The notes: generated by a model not told the origin, from the sequence alone. DNA of 64,000 nucleotides from Enterococcus sp. RIT-PI-f (GCF_001297065.1 NZ_LHOX01000018.1:186001-250000); one strand, 5' to 3'. Shown: positions 38,020 through 47,912, counted from the stretch's first letter. Translations and numbers: made by a program.

Positions 38020-38670
38020 ATGGAAATGGAACATATCAATGAGAACACCATACGTGTATTGATCAAAAGTGAAGACTTAGCTGCGAGAGGTATCACTTTT
38101 CTTGACCTTCTAGGCAACCATAATGAAATTGAAAACTTCTTTTATAGTATTTTAGAAGAAGTCGATATCGATGAAGAATTTAAAGGAAGTGAAGCAGTCA
38201 CATTCCAAGTTTTGCCAAAAGGTGATGGATTAGAACTGTTTATCAGCAAGAACCTTCCGCCAGAAGCAATGGAAGGCTTTGACGAAATGGCAGACAATGA
38301 AAATGAAGATATTACCGATATGTTGAAGAAACATGTGGCGGCTCAATTGCAAGAAGCGGATCAAGTTGAAGAGATCGGGACTCGGTTTGTTTTTGAACTC
38401 GCCCATTTCGAAGATATGATCCAATTGGCTTCAGAAGTCTACTTAGACGGTGTTGCGTCAAATCTCTATCAAATGGGCACCCAATACTTCATTGAATTGC
38501 GTTTTACAGATCCTGAAGTCACAGATATCGAAGTAGAGAATGCACTGTCTTATCTTATGGAGTTTGCCCAACGGACAAGTGTCACTCCTGAAGTGCTTTC
38601 TGAATATGGTCAATTGATCATGGAAAATGATGCGTTGGCTTTGACACGGTACTACTTCAAAACTGAATAA
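38020..38670 (+). CDS. mecA: ClpC adaptor protein MecA
   Basis: MecA delivers substrates to the ClpCP protease; in relatives these include the competence regulator ComK. The 216-residue protein begins MEMEHINENTIRVLIKSEDL, the recognised N-terminal substrate-binding module, then has an acidic linker and the C-terminal ClpC-binding domain (HFEDMIQLASEV...). It sits between spx and coiA, the arrangement conserved in Bacillales and Lactobacillales. Confidence 0.96.
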   Translation: MEMEHINENTIRVLIKSEDLAARGITFLDLLGNHNEIENFFYSILEEVDIDEEFKGSEAVTFQVLPKGDGLELFISKNLPPEAMEGFDEMADNENEDITDMLKKHVAAQLQEADQVEEIGTRFVFELAHFEDMIQLASEVYLDGVASNLYQMGTQYFIELRFTDPEVTDIEVENALSYLMEFAQRTSVTPEVLSEYGQLIMENDALALTRYYFKTE

Positions 38671-38688
38671 TTGCTGTATCATGAAATG

Positions 38689-38722
38689 ACCGTCACATCT
38701 TTTTGATGTAGACGGTTTTTTT
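38689..38722 (+). terminator. Rho-independent terminator after mecA
   Basis: An imperfect stem ACCGTC-CATC / GATG-GACGGT with a T-rich loop is followed by seven T residues. Confidence 0.8.
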
Positions 38723-38750
38723 GCGTACTTATCTTTGAGGTGGTGAAGAG

Positions 38751-39749
38751 ATGCTGTATGCCTATGATCAGGAGAAGCAATTGCGCAGTGCGGATACCGT
38801 TGAAATGAAAGACAACAAGTTTCATTGTCCTGGTTGTCAAGAACAAGTGACATGGAAGCGCGGTCCAAAACGGCGAGCCCATTTTGCCCACCGCAAGAAT
38901 GCCGAATGTAGCACCTTCAGTGAGGGAGAAACAGAAGAACATTTAGCGGCCAAAGCGTACTTATATGATTGGTTTGATCCTTTGCCAGTCAAAATCGAAT
39001 GTTTTTTGCCAGAATTGACGCAACGGCCAGATCTAAAGTATCAGCAACTGGTGATCGAGGTCCAATGTTCGCCAATTTCATTGACGGATTTTTCTGTCCG
39101 CACTGCCGGTTATCTGAAAGCTGGCTATCAGCCATGGTGGATCTTAGGGTTACGACTGCAGCCAAAGAAAATTTGGCACACAATTGCTAAAGCAAGTTGC
39201 ATGTATGATGATCAAGGGTTTAATCTATGGGGAATCGATGTGGGGCGTCAGTGTTTGATCCATTATACGGCGATCGATTGGCATTATCAATATGGCGTGG
39301 GCTATCAATGTACGTGGTTTTCTGAAAGCTGTTCCTTTGATAAAGGAACGTTAAGACCAATCAATACTGCGCAAACAAAGCCGCATACTGTCAGAAGACT
39401 TTGGCAGCCCAATGCCTATCAATTTTGGCTCTTGCAGCAACTGATCAAAAAAACACCCCGAATCATGCAGGTTCAGGCATTGGTGTATTCCCTTAACAGG
39501 CACATTGCCCAATTGCCTTTTTGGTGTTACCAAGACAGTCGCTTTGGTTTTTTATTTGAACATTGGGTGCTGGTGATGCGGGTTTGCTTTGACCTCGATC
39601 CGCAGCAATCTTTTGCACAGTGGCTGTACAAATTACGGATGATCGACTGGTCATGGCCTTATCCCCTCATCGATCAGTCAACGATCTTATGCGCCTTTTT
39701 TGAGGAATGTCAACAATTAGAGGCTAGATTTCATTTTCAAAACGAATGA
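38751..39749 (+). CDS. coiA: Competence protein CoiA-like
   Basis: CoiA is induced during competence and promotes recombination of incoming DNA in streptococci. The 332-residue protein has an N-terminal zinc-ribbon-like segment (HCPGCQEQVTWKRG...RAHFAH), then a PD-(D/E)XK-type nuclease core (RPDLKYQQLVIEVQCS) near residues 90-110. It follows mecA by 80 bases and precedes pepF, the usual order. Whether this organism is transformable cannot be told here. Confidence 0.93.
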   Translation: MLYAYDQEKQLRSADTVEMKDNKFHCPGCQEQVTWKRGPKRRAHFAHRKNAECSTFSEGETEEHLAAKAYLYDWFDPLPVKIECFLPELTQRPDLKYQQLVIEVQCSPISLTDFSVRTAGYLKAGYQPWWILGLRLQPKKIWHTIAKASCMYDDQGFNLWGIDVGRQCLIHYTAIDWHYQYGVGYQCTWFSESCSFDKGTLRPINTAQTKPHTVRRLWQPNAYQFWLLQQLIKKTPRIMQVQALVYSLNRHIAQLPFWCYQDSRFGFLFEHWVLVMRVCFDLDPQQSFAQWLYKLRMIDWSWPYPLIDQSTILCAFFEECQQLEARFHFQNE

Positions 39750-39809
39750 TTTGGTTCCCACTCAAAATATGGTAAGATATTTCTAGAGAATATCAAAGGA
39801 GTGAACGAT

Positions 39810-41627
39810 ATGTCAGAACCAAAACAATTACCTGCTCGTGAAACGATCCCGGAAGAGAAAACGTGGGATTTGACCAAAATCTATGCCGATGATGCAGCTT
39901 TTGAAGCCGCTTATCAAGACATCACCGCAGAGGCCCAAGCCGCCAAGAACTACCAAGGTACGCTTACTGAAGGACCTGAGGCTTTTTTGAAAGCGTTGGA
40001 ATATGTCTTAGATTTATCGCGCAAATTAGAGAAATTGTACGTCTACAGCCATTTGAAAAACGACCAAGATACAGCGAATACCACGTACCAAGGCTTGTAT
40101 GCAAAAGCAAGCAGCTTGTTGGCACAAGTCAGCGAAGCGATTGCCTGGTTTGATCCTGAGTTGTTGACGATGTCAGATGAGACCATATGGGGTTACTTCG
40201 ATCAGGAACCGAAATTAGCGGTCTATCGCCACATGATCGAAAAAACCATCAATGAGCGACCTCATGTCCTGCCAGCGGAACAAGAGGCATTGCTTGCCGG
40301 CGCAGGAGAAATATTCGGTGCACCTGGCAACATTTTCTCTGTATTGAACAATGCTGATTTGACTTTCCCAATCGTTGATGATGAAAACGGAGAGAAAGTC
40401 CAACTTTCACATGGCGTGTATGGCGAATTGTTGGAAAGTACGGACCGTTCTGTACGAGAAGCAGCTTTTAAAGGCTTATATGGCGTGTATGAGCAATTCC
40501 GCAACACCTTTGCACAGACATTGAGTACCAACATCAAAAGCCACAATTTCAAAGCGAAAGCCCGTCATTTTGACTCCGCCCGACAAGCGGCATTAAGTGC
40601 CAACCATATCCCTGAAAGTGTCTACGATACCTTAGTAAATGTGGTCAATGAGCATTTGCCATTGCTGCATCGCTATATGGCTTTGAGAAAACGTTTGTTG
40701 GCAGTGGATACCATGCATATGTACGATGTCTATACGCCGATCCTTGGAGAAGCACCCATTCGATACAGCTATGATGAAGCGGTTGCCAAAGCCAAAGAAG
40801 CGTTGCAGCCTTTGGGTGAAGAATACTTAGCAGTTGTAGAAGAAGCTTTTGACAACCGGTGGATCGATGTCGTTGAAAACAAAGGAAAACGCAGCGGTGC
40901 GTATTCATCTGGTGCATATGATACATTGCCGTATATTTTGATGAACTGGAATGATCGTTTGGATCAATTGTTCACCTTAGTCCATGAAATGGGGCACAGT
41001 GTGCATAGTTACTTTACCCGCAGCAATCAGCCTTATGCCTATGGCGATTATTCGATCTTCTTGGCCGAGATCGCTTCGACTACGAACGAAAATATTTTGA
41101 CTGAATATATGTTGCAAACGGAAAGCGATCCTAGAGTCAAAGCGTATGTCTTGAATCATTACTTGGACGGCTTTAAAGGAACGATTTTCCGCCAAACACA
41201 GTTTGCAGAGTTTGAACACTTTATGCACGTAGAAGACGCCAAGGGTACACCATTGACGAGCGAGTATCTAAGTGAAAATTATGCCCAATTAAACGCCAAA
41301 TATTACGGCCCTGCAGTGGCTGAAGATCCAGAGATTCGTTTAGAATGGTCACGGATCCCGCATTTTTATTACAACTACTATGTCTATCAATATGCAACAG
41401 GGTTCTCAGCTGCATCTGCTTTGGCGAAGAAAATCTTGGCAGGGGAACCGGATGCATTGACCAATTACTTGAATTATTTGAAAGCCGGTCGTTCTGATTA
41501 TCCGATCGAAGTGATGAAGAAAGCTGGTGTCGATATGACACAGGCAGATTATATCAAAGATGCAATGAAAGTTTTTGCGCAGCGTTTGGATGAACTTGAA
41601 GCGCTGGTCAGTGAGCTAGAAGCGTAA
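39810..41627 (+). CDS. pepF: Oligoendopeptidase F
   Basis: An M3-family zinc metallopeptidase that cleaves oligopeptides in the cytoplasm. The zinc motif HEMGH starts at H392, and the downstream glutamate ligand lies in the EIASTTNE segment. Length 605 residues is normal. ATG 39810 has AAAGGAG 8 bases upstream; the in-frame GTG at 39801 overlaps that site. A large symmetric terminator follows. Confidence 0.96.
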   Translation: MSEPKQLPARETIPEEKTWDLTKIYADDAAFEAAYQDITAEAQAAKNYQGTLTEGPEAFLKALEYVLDLSRKLEKLYVYSHLKNDQDTANTTYQGLYAKASSLLAQVSEAIAWFDPELLTMSDETIWGYFDQEPKLAVYRHMIEKTINERPHVLPAEQEALLAGAGEIFGAPGNIFSVLNNADLTFPIVDDENGEKVQLSHGVYGELLESTDRSVREAAFKGLYGVYEQFRNTFAQTLSTNIKSHNFKAKARHFDSARQAALSANHIPESVYDTLVNVVNEHLPLLHRYMALRKRLLAVDTMHMYDVYTPILGEAPIRYSYDEAVAKAKEALQPLGEEYLAVVEEAFDNRWIDVVENKGKRSGAYSSGAYDTLPYILMNWNDRLDQLFTLVHEMGHSVHSYFTRSNQPYAYGDYSIFLAEIASTTNENILTEYMLQTESDPRVKAYVLNHYLDGFKGTIFRQTQFAEFEHFMHVEDAKGTPLTSEYLSENYAQLNAKYYGPAVAEDPEIRLEWSRIPHFYYNYYVYQYATGFSAASALAKKILAGEPDALTNYLNYLKAGRSDYPIEVMKKAGVDMTQADYIKDAMKVFAQRLDELEALVSELEA

Positions 41628-41640
41628 ATCCATTGCAGTT

Positions 41641-41682
41641 CAATCAAAAAGAAACCGCCCGATCGGGCGGTTTCTTTGATTG
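41641..41682. terminator. Bidirectional terminator between pepF and spxH
   Basis: A long, almost perfect inverted repeat centred on GATC, with GAAACCGCCC arms extended by CAATCA/TGATTG, separates two convergent genes. Confidence 0.9.
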
Positions 41683-41688
41683 AATCGA

Positions 41689-42345
41689 TCATAATAAGAT
41701 TAGTTTATGGTCAACGCCTTGTAATGTAGAGAGGGTTGGCTTTTTTAGCGCATTTTTTCGTTCAAGGAACGCGAATTGATCATCGGACGTTTCACACAGT
41801 GCCGGCAGACTGGCTAAGGCCTTTGCCCCTTCTAAAAGTACGCCATATTCACGTTCGCATGCGAAGTTATATACGACAGCAGAAGGGGTGATGGTGATCC
41901 CCATGTCTTTTGCCACTGTCTGATCAGTCAAAAAATTCTTTTTGACCAATTCAGATTGGCGATCTTCTAAGAACATAGACAGATCACCTCGGGTTTCTGA
42001 AAATAATTCTTGCACCAATTGCTCGCTATAGTCTTTCTTATCCACGCCGACGTGCTGCTGCAATTTCAACAAGAAATCTCTAGCGATTTTTTTGCCTTGT
42101 AATTGAGCGGCTTTATAATCAAGCGAAGCTGTATAAATCAGTTTTGTTTGATCGTTGCGCAAAAGCAAATCAGTTTTATCCATGGACAAGTATTCCATAG
42201 ATACACCGACAGATGTTAAATTGACCAATGGCAATATTTGCAAATGGATTTTTTTGCGGTACTTTGTCAAATTCTCCAATAGTTCCTTTTCAACTTGATA
42301 GCAAATCGGACCAATGGGGTTGACAAATAAAAATATTTCAATCAT
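41689..42345 (-). CDS. spxH: SpxH/YjbH-like DsbA-family protein (ClpXP adaptor)
   Basis: In Bacillus and Staphylococcus this thioredoxin-fold adaptor binds Spx and speeds its degradation by ClpXP. The 218-residue protein begins with the DsbA-like strand IEIFLFVNPIGPICYQ. The family motif is CPxC, but here the first cysteine is replaced by glycine (GPIC), leaving a single N-terminal cysteine. Gene order beside pepF and the CYTH gene supports the assignment. Loss of the redox pair suggests an adaptor rather than an oxidoreductase role. Confidence 0.85.
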   Translation of the reverse strand: MIEIFLFVNPIGPICYQVEKELLENLTKYRKKIHLQILPLVNLTSVGVSMEYLSMDKTDLLLRNDQTKLIYTASLDYKAAQLQGKKIARDFLLKLQQHVGVDKKDYSEQLVQELFSETRGDLSMFLEDRQSELVKKNFLTDQTVAKDMGITITPSAVVYNFACEREYGVLLEGAKALASLPALCETSDDQFAFLERKNALKKPTLSTLQGVDHKLILL

Positions 42346-42440
42346 TTGAATCTCTCCCCAAATAAGATTCTTTTTATGTTAAACAATCGTACATTTTAAT
42401 AAATATAACAAATGTTAGCGAAAAAAGTAAGTAAACCTTC

Positions 42441-43022
42441 TTAAATATGTGATTTTTCTGACATTGCCCGTTCGATTTTATTTTTGGCTGGTTGATAATG
42501 GATGTTGAAGGTATCTAAAAGGGTCAGAAAGGCTCGTTTCCCTTCGATTGGATCAGAAACTTCTAACTCAAGTTCGAAATCTTCCTTTTCTCCATACCAG
42601 CTGTGATCGATGGCAAGCAAACCTTCAGGAATCGAAAATTCAGCCCGTTTAGTGGTTAGGGTCGCAAGGGGAACAATAGCCATTGGCTCAATCGATGCAG
42701 CCAACAAACGTTTGACAACAGCACCGGTGCGTAAGATGTTCCCTGAGTGCAAAATCTCAGCGGTCTCTGCTTTGGTCAACTGGTCCGTTGTTTCCAACAA
42801 GCCATTTTCAACCGGGGTTTTAAGGGTCAGTTCATCATAAACGGCGGTCGTCCGCACACGAAGTCCAAATCCTAAACTGCGTAGTTGCTGGTCAGGTGTA
42901 TCAAAATAGTGATTGACCTGCGTCTTAAAGGCTTGCGCTGTTAACTGATAATGGGCAATCAATTGCGTATATTGGTTTTTTGAAAGTAATGTTTTATATT
43001 CAATTTCGATTTGTTCTGTCAT
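42441..43022 (-). CDS. CYTH-domain protein (YjbK-like, putative triphosphatase)
   Basis: A 193-residue protein of the CYTH superfamily, which bind triphosphate groups in a beta-tunnel with metal. The hallmark ExExK is present as EIEYK near residue 6-10, and several conserved charged strands follow (LRVRTT, LTLKTP, LAIDHSWY). Substrate is uncertain; tripolyphosphate or thiamine triphosphate are known for relatives. It is transcribed away from relQ, and the same neighbourhood occurs in Bacillus (yjbK-yjbM). Confidence 0.9.
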   Translation of the reverse strand: MTEQIEIEYKTLLSKNQYTQLIAHYQLTAQAFKTQVNHYFDTPDQQLRSLGFGLRVRTTAVYDELTLKTPVENGLLETTDQLTKAETAEILHSGNILRTGAVVKRLLAASIEPMAIVPLATLTTKRAEFSIPEGLLAIDHSWYGEKEDFELELEVSDPIEGKRAFLTLLDTFNIHYQPAKNKIERAMSEKSHI

Positions 43023-43222
43023 TCAGGCCACTCGCTTTCATCAGCTATCCAATTTTACAATTCGGATAAAACTGTGTCAAACAAAACGCCTTTTTAATAT
43101 GAAGCAATCTTCAAGCGGATGTGCAAAAAAAATTCTTGCTGTTGCTGCCTATGTGGTTCAGATTTGGCTGTAAGGTATGGTAGAATAAGAGAGTATGTGA
43201 TGAAAAGAATCGAGGTATGAAT

Positions 43223-43891
43223 ATGATTCGAGATTGGGAAGATTTTTTGGCACCGTATGAACAAGCGGTTTCTGAATTAAAAGTGAAATTAAGAGGGATA
43301 CGTAAGCAGTATCGCGAGCAAAGCAAACATGTACCGATTGAATTCGTGACCGGACGGGTCAAGCCAATCGATAGTATATTGACCAAAAGCAAATTACGGG
43401 GAATTGATTTAGCGCGTCTTGAGGACGAAATGTCGGATATTGCTGGTTTGCGGATCATGTGCCAGTTTGTGGAAGATATCCATCAAGTGGTTGATTTGCT
43501 GCGCACCCGCAAAGACATGAAAGTGATCATCGAGCGGGATTATATCACCAACAAAAAAGCCAGCGGCTATCGTTCCTATCATCTAGTGATCGAGTATCCC
43601 GTCCAATTGATCGATGGCGAGAAAATTATTCTCGCGGAGATTCAAATCCGTACCTTGGCAATGAATTTTTGGGCAACGATCGAACATTCATTAAATTACA
43701 AATACCAAGGTGAATTTCCTGTTGAAATCAGTGAACGGTTGCGCAGATCAGCGGAAGCCGCCTATCAGTTAGATGAAGAGATGTCCAATATTCGAGAAGA
43801 GATCCAGGAAGCGCAACGACTATTTTCCCATGGGAAAGGCCAGCGTTCGAAACGGGACCAACCGCAATCCCTCGAGGAGGATCAGAAATGA
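43223..43891 (+). CDS. relQ: Small alarmone synthetase RelQ (GTP pyrophosphokinase)
   Basis: A single-domain synthetase that makes (p)ppGpp and related alarmones without a hydrolase domain. The RelA/SpoT synthetase core is clear: RLEDEMSDIAGLRIMC, KASGYRSYHLVIEYP and EIQIRTLAMNFWATIEH. Length is 222 residues. ATG 43223 is well spaced from GAGG at 43212-43215; ATG 43217 is too close. It overlaps nadK in an ATGA junction, so alarmone and NADP synthesis are co-expressed, as in many Firmicutes. Confidence 0.95.
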   Translation: MIRDWEDFLAPYEQAVSELKVKLRGIRKQYREQSKHVPIEFVTGRVKPIDSILTKSKLRGIDLARLEDEMSDIAGLRIMCQFVEDIHQVVDLLRTRKDMKVIIERDYITNKKASGYRSYHLVIEYPVQLIDGEKIILAEIQIRTLAMNFWATIEHSLNYKYQGEFPVEISERLRRSAEAAYQLDEEMSNIREEIQEAQRLFSHGKGQRSKRDQPQSLEEDQK

Positions 43892-44694
43892 AGGGTATCC
43901 GAGTAGCAATCATCAACAATCAAGAAGAAAAATCGTTGCGTGTCACCAAACGTTTGGTGGAGCTGCTAGAGCTTTCTGAAAATACGATCGACCAAGACAA
44001 TCCAGAACTTGTGATCTCAGTGGGGGGCGATGGCACACTGCTTTCAGCCTTTCACTTATTCAATCATAAGTTGGATCAAGTCCAGTTTCTAGGTGTCCAT
44101 ACCGGTCATTTGGGGTTTTATACCGATTGGCGGGATTATGAACTAGCAGAAATGGTGGCATCTTTATGCAACGATCGGCAAAAGACGGTCAGTTATCCTT
44201 TGTTAGACGTACGGATCACTTACGCCAATGGCAAATCAGACAAACATTTTTTGGCGTTGAATGAGTCAACGATCAAACGAGGCAACCGCACGATGGTCGC
44301 AGATATATCGATCAAAGAAGATTTGTTTGAAAAATTCCGCGGCGATGGCCTGTCGATCTCGACACCAACTGGTTCCACCGCTTACAACAAAAGCGTCGGC
44401 GGGGCAGTGCTGCACCCGAGTATCAATGCGTTTCAATTGGCTGAGATTGCTTCTTTGAACAATCGTGTCTTCAGGACATTGGGTTCACCGATCGTGGTCG
44501 GTCATCACGAATGGGTCAAAGTCCAATTGCAACAAAGTACCGATTATTTGGTGACGATCGATCAATTTACGATCGAACAAGAAGAAATCGATGCGATCTA
44601 TTACCGAATTGCCGATGAACGGATTCATTTCGCGTCTTATCGGCATATGCATTTTTGGAATCGAGTGAAAGATTCCTTTATTGGAGAAGAATAA
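43888..44694 (+). CDS. nadK: NAD kinase
   Basis: The enzyme phosphorylates NAD to NADP. The GGDGT motif begins at residue 46 with catalytic D48, and the second signature GLSISTPTGSTAYNKSVGG is intact. Length is 268 residues. The start overlaps relQ by four bases. Confidence 0.97.
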   Translation: MKGIRVAIINNQEEKSLRVTKRLVELLELSENTIDQDNPELVISVGGDGTLLSAFHLFNHKLDQVQFLGVHTGHLGFYTDWRDYELAEMVASLCNDRQKTVSYPLLDVRITYANGKSDKHFLALNESTIKRGNRTMVADISIKEDLFEKFRGDGLSISTPTGSTAYNKSVGGAVLHPSINAFQLAEIASLNNRVFRTLGSPIVVGHHEWVKVQLQQSTDYLVTIDQFTIEQEEIDAIYYRIADERIHFASYRHMHFWNRVKDSFIGEE

Positions 44695-44699
44695 ACGAG

Positions 44700-45593
44700 A
44701 TGAAATTTACCTATCATTACACGAAAACAGTGCCGCAACAGGTGAAGTATTTTTTGAAAGAACAAGGGATTTCCAAAGGCCTCCTTGCCAAGATCAAATT
44801 TCAAGGAGGCAGCATTTTTGTCAATCAAGAGGAACAAAATGTCTTGTTTTCATTGAAACAACATGATAGGGTAACTATTGTGATTCCAGATGAAGGCGAA
44901 CATGAAACCATGCTGCTGGATGAGACACCGATCGAGATCGTTTTTGAAGATGAACACTTGTTGATCGTCAATAAGCCAGCGGGTGTATCTTCGATCCCGG
45001 CCCAGTATCATCCTAACGGAACGATGGCCAATCGGGTCAAAGCGTATTACCGCCGGCAACAGTATCCAAACCAAGTGATCCATGTGGTGACACGTCTGGA
45101 TCGGGATACATCTGGTTTGATGCTCTTTGCTAAACACGGCTTCGCCCATGCCAAGATGGATGTACAGCTGCGTCAAAAAAAAGTCATCAAAAAATATCAG
45201 GCACTGATTGCCGGTGAGTTGGCTGTCTTAGCGGATCATGGGGAGATCGATCAGCCTATTGCCCGCGATTTGACTTCGCTGTTGAAACGCAAAGTTTCTC
45301 CAGAAGGTAAGCCAGCCCGTACCGAATATTGGGTAGCCAAACAAAAGCCTCAGTGGGCATTGGTGGATATTCGACTGCATACGGGTCGAACCCATCAAAT
45401 ACGGGTCCATTTTTCGGCAATTGGCTGTCCGCTTTTGGGAGATGACATGTATGGCGGCAGAATGGATCTAGGCATCGAGCGGCAAGCACTCCACTGCTGT
45501 CAGCTGCAATTTTTGCATCCCTTCACAGAAGCGCGCATGGCTTTTGACTGTCCTTTAGCCACCGACATGGCGATTGTCGCAACAAGCCATTAA
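44700..45593 (+). CDS. RluA/RluD-family RNA pseudouridine synthase
   Basis: A 297-residue enzyme that isomerises uridine in RNA. The catalytic aspartate is D134 in RLDRDTSGL, and the C-terminal HTGRTHQIRVHF motif is present. An S4-like N-terminal segment (residues 12-60) is degenerate but recognisable. ATG 44700 lies 5 bases after nadK. It corresponds to Bacillus YjbO; whether the target is rRNA or tRNA is not evident. Confidence 0.93.
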   Translation: MKFTYHYTKTVPQQVKYFLKEQGISKGLLAKIKFQGGSIFVNQEEQNVLFSLKQHDRVTIVIPDEGEHETMLLDETPIEIVFEDEHLLIVNKPAGVSSIPAQYHPNGTMANRVKAYYRRQQYPNQVIHVVTRLDRDTSGLMLFAKHGFAHAKMDVQLRQKKVIKKYQALIAGELAVLADHGEIDQPIARDLTSLLKRKVSPEGKPARTEYWVAKQKPQWALVDIRLHTGRTHQIRVHFSAIGCPLLGDDMYGGRMDLGIERQALHCCQLQFLHPFTEARMAFDCPLATDMAIVATSH

Positions 45594-45657
45594 GAGAATA
45601 CAATGAAGAGAGTTCAACTAAAAGAATTCAACTAAGAGAATAAATGAGGTGAAGAGA

Positions 45658-47022
45658 TTGGATGAAAATCAAGAATTAATCGAACGGTTTGATCAACTGA
45701 CCCAAGCGCTGAAAGAGATGGATATCCAGAAGTTCAGAGATGAATTTCTAGATCTGCATATCTATGAGCAGGGGCAGTTCTACCAATCTCTGGAAGCCAG
45801 TGCGCGTCAAATCGTTTATACGTATCTTTCGCCCAAAGAATTGGCGGATATGTTCGATGTGATCGAAGAAGATGATGAACATATGGTGGATTATTTAACA
45901 GAGATGCGGCCTAGTTATGCGGCCGATATGTTGGCGCAAATGTATACGGATAATGCGGTCGATTTGTTGAATACATTAGATAAAAAGCAAACGGCAAAAT
46001 ATCTCAGCTTAATGACTGCTGATGAAGCCAGCGAGATCAAAGAACTGCTTCATTATGAGGATGAAACAGCGGGCTCTTTGATGACCACCGAATTTGTGTC
46101 GATCGTGGCGAATCAGACCGTTCGCTCTGCGATGTATGTGTTGAAAAATGCGGCGGATGTGGCCGAAACGATTTATTATATCTATGTGGTGGATACCGAT
46201 GACAAATTGGTCGGGGTTATTTCGTTGCGGGATCTGATCATCAATGAAGATGACACCATGATTGCCGATATTTTGAATGAACGGGTGATGTCGGTGCATG
46301 TCGGTGATGACCAAGAAGATGTAGCCCAAACCTTTAGGGATTACGATTTCTTGGCATTACCAGTCACAGACTACGATGACCATTTGCTGGGAATCGTGAC
46401 CGTCGATGATATCATTGATGTTATCGATGATGAAGCAGCAAGTGACTATTCCGGTTTGGCTGGGGTCAACGTAGAAGAAGTCAGCGAAAACCCAATCAAA
46501 GCGTCTAGCCGTCGTTTACCATGGTTGATCACGTTGTTGTTCCTGGGGATGGCAACTGCCAGTTTGATCAGCCATTATGAAGAATTAGTTAGTGAAGCCA
46601 GTATCTTAGCCGTGTTTATTTCTTTGATCACCGGGACTGCGGGAAATGCTGGTACCCAATCATTGGCGGTGGCTGTTAGACGACTGGCCATCAATGATGA
46701 CAAAGAAAAGAGCTTTATGAAGACCGTCGTCGGGGAAGTTCTGACGGGATTATTTACCGGTGCGATCACGGGTCTGACGATCTTTGCGATCGTGGCAGTT
46801 TGGAAACAAAATCCGATTCTGGGTTTTGTGATCGGGATGGCTATGATGTGTGCGATCACAGTGGCCAACCTAGCAGGAAGTTTGATTCCTATGCTGATGG
46901 ATAAATTAGGGTTTGATCCGGCTGTTGCCAGCGGCCCATTTATTACCACATTGAGTGATCTCACCAGTGTCTTGATTTATTTTAATATCGCAAGTTTGTT
47001 TATGCGCTACTTTATACAATGA
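45658..47022 (+). CDS. mgtE: Magnesium transporter MgtE
   Basis: A 454-residue Mg2+ channel. The N domain fills residues 1-125 (LSPKELADMFDVIEEDD), then come two CBS domains to about residue 255 (starting GSLMTTEFVSI) and five membrane helices from about residue 280, with the pore-region TGTAGNAGTQS and AGSLIPMLMDKLG. TTG 45658 is preferred because GAGGTG ends 6 bases upstream; GTG 45649 overlaps it. Only 64 bases separate it from rluD and no M-box magnesium riboswitch is visible. Confidence 0.95.
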   Translation: MDENQELIERFDQLTQALKEMDIQKFRDEFLDLHIYEQGQFYQSLEASARQIVYTYLSPKELADMFDVIEEDDEHMVDYLTEMRPSYAADMLAQMYTDNAVDLLNTLDKKQTAKYLSLMTADEASEIKELLHYEDETAGSLMTTEFVSIVANQTVRSAMYVLKNAADVAETIYYIYVVDTDDKLVGVISLRDLIINEDDTMIADILNERVMSVHVGDDQEDVAQTFRDYDFLALPVTDYDDHLLGIVTVDDIIDVIDDEAASDYSGLAGVNVEEVSENPIKASSRRLPWLITLLFLGMATASLISHYEELVSEASILAVFISLITGTAGNAGTQSLAVAVRRLAINDDKEKSFMKTVVGEVLTGLFTGAITGLTIFAIVAVWKQNPILGFVIGMAMMCAITVANLAGSLIPMLMDKLGFDPAVASGPFITTLSDLTSVLIYFNIASLFMRYFIQ

Positions 47023-47031
47023 AGCAAAGGC

Positions 47032-47077
47032 AAGACCGCAACACGTTCCTAGTGAGGATTCGTGTTGCGGTCTTTTT
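47032..47077. terminator. Bidirectional terminator between mgtE and the AraC gene
   Basis: A 14-bp perfect stem (47032-47045 with 47061-47074) is flanked by T residues downstream and A-rich sequence upstream. Confidence 0.9.
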
Positions 47078-47912
47078 AATGTTTGAATTTCGGCAAGATG
47101 CCAGAAGGGGAGATGCCATAAAGTTTTTTAAAAGACTTACTGAAGTGATAGGCATCTTGATAACCCACCGCAGAAGCGACTTCTTTGATCGTCAGTTGGT
47201 CATTCTTCAGCATATCTTTCGCCCGTTTGAGCCTGATCTCAATCAAGTAATTGATCGGGCTCATGCCTGTCGCTTCTTTAAAAATCTTCGATAAATACGT
47301 CGGACTTAGAAATTGATCTTGGGCGAGTTTTTCTAAAGTGATCTCTTCTTTATAGTGATTTTCTAAATAATAGATCGTATAGTTCACGATCTTTTGCTGA
47401 CGCTGTTGGCTTTTCGACAGATAGGGCACAACGTTGCTGTCTTCATCATTGAGCCCGCGTAAAATATAGACCAGCATCTCGATCAGCAACGCTTTTTGGA
47501 TCAGCTGAAACTCATCACGTTCCTCATTGCTTTCTTTGACCAGCTGCCAAGCTTTTTCCAACACTTGATGGTGGTATTGACCTAGATCTAACAGCGGGTG
47601 TTTATTTGGAAAGACATTGCGTGTAAACCCTTCTAAAGAAATATTTTTCAACCCTATATGCAATTGATGGGAGCGGGTACCAGGCAATTGAAATTCACAA
47701 TGATCCACACCCGGATTAAAAAGCATCACGCTGCCCGCCCGAATTTTCTTTGCGGGTTCTTGATTAAAATGATAATTGCTTTCTCCCTCTAATAAAATAC
47801 TGATCTCCAAAAAATCATGGTGGTGCATGTCACCATGGCTTTCGGATTGGGTCCAAGGATCAAACAAATAAATGATTTCTGGGTTAAACGTGCGCGGATT
47901 GACTAAATTCAT
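47076..47912 (-). CDS. AraC-family transcriptional regulator
   Basis: A 278-residue regulator. The N-terminal cupin-type sensor domain carries HHHDFLEIS and a GSVMLFNPGVDH motif, and the two helix-turn-helix motifs occupy the last 100 residues (ITLEKLAQDQFLSPTYLSKIFKE and the second ending YHFSKSFKKLYGISP). It is divergent from the heterodimeric ABC exporter, so it probably controls that pair and itself. The effector is unknown. Confidence 0.93.
   Translation of the reverse strand: MNLVNPRTFNPEIIYLFDPWTQSESHGDMHHHDFLEISILLEGESNYHFNQEPAKKIRAGSVMLFNPGVDHCEFQLPGTRSHQLHIGLKNISLEGFTRNVFPNKHPLLDLGQYHHQVLEKAWQLVKESNEERDEFQLIQKALLIEMLVYILRGLNDEDSNVVPYLSKSQQRQQKIVNYTIYYLENHYKEEITLEKLAQDQFLSPTYLSKIFKEATGMSPINYLIEIRLKRAKDMLKNDQLTIKEVASAVGYQDAYHFSKSFKKLYGISPSGILPKFKH

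Noticed and set aside
45594-45657. M-box magnesium riboswitch upstream of mgtE
   Set aside because: The gap of 64 bases is too short for the element and no matching structure is seen.
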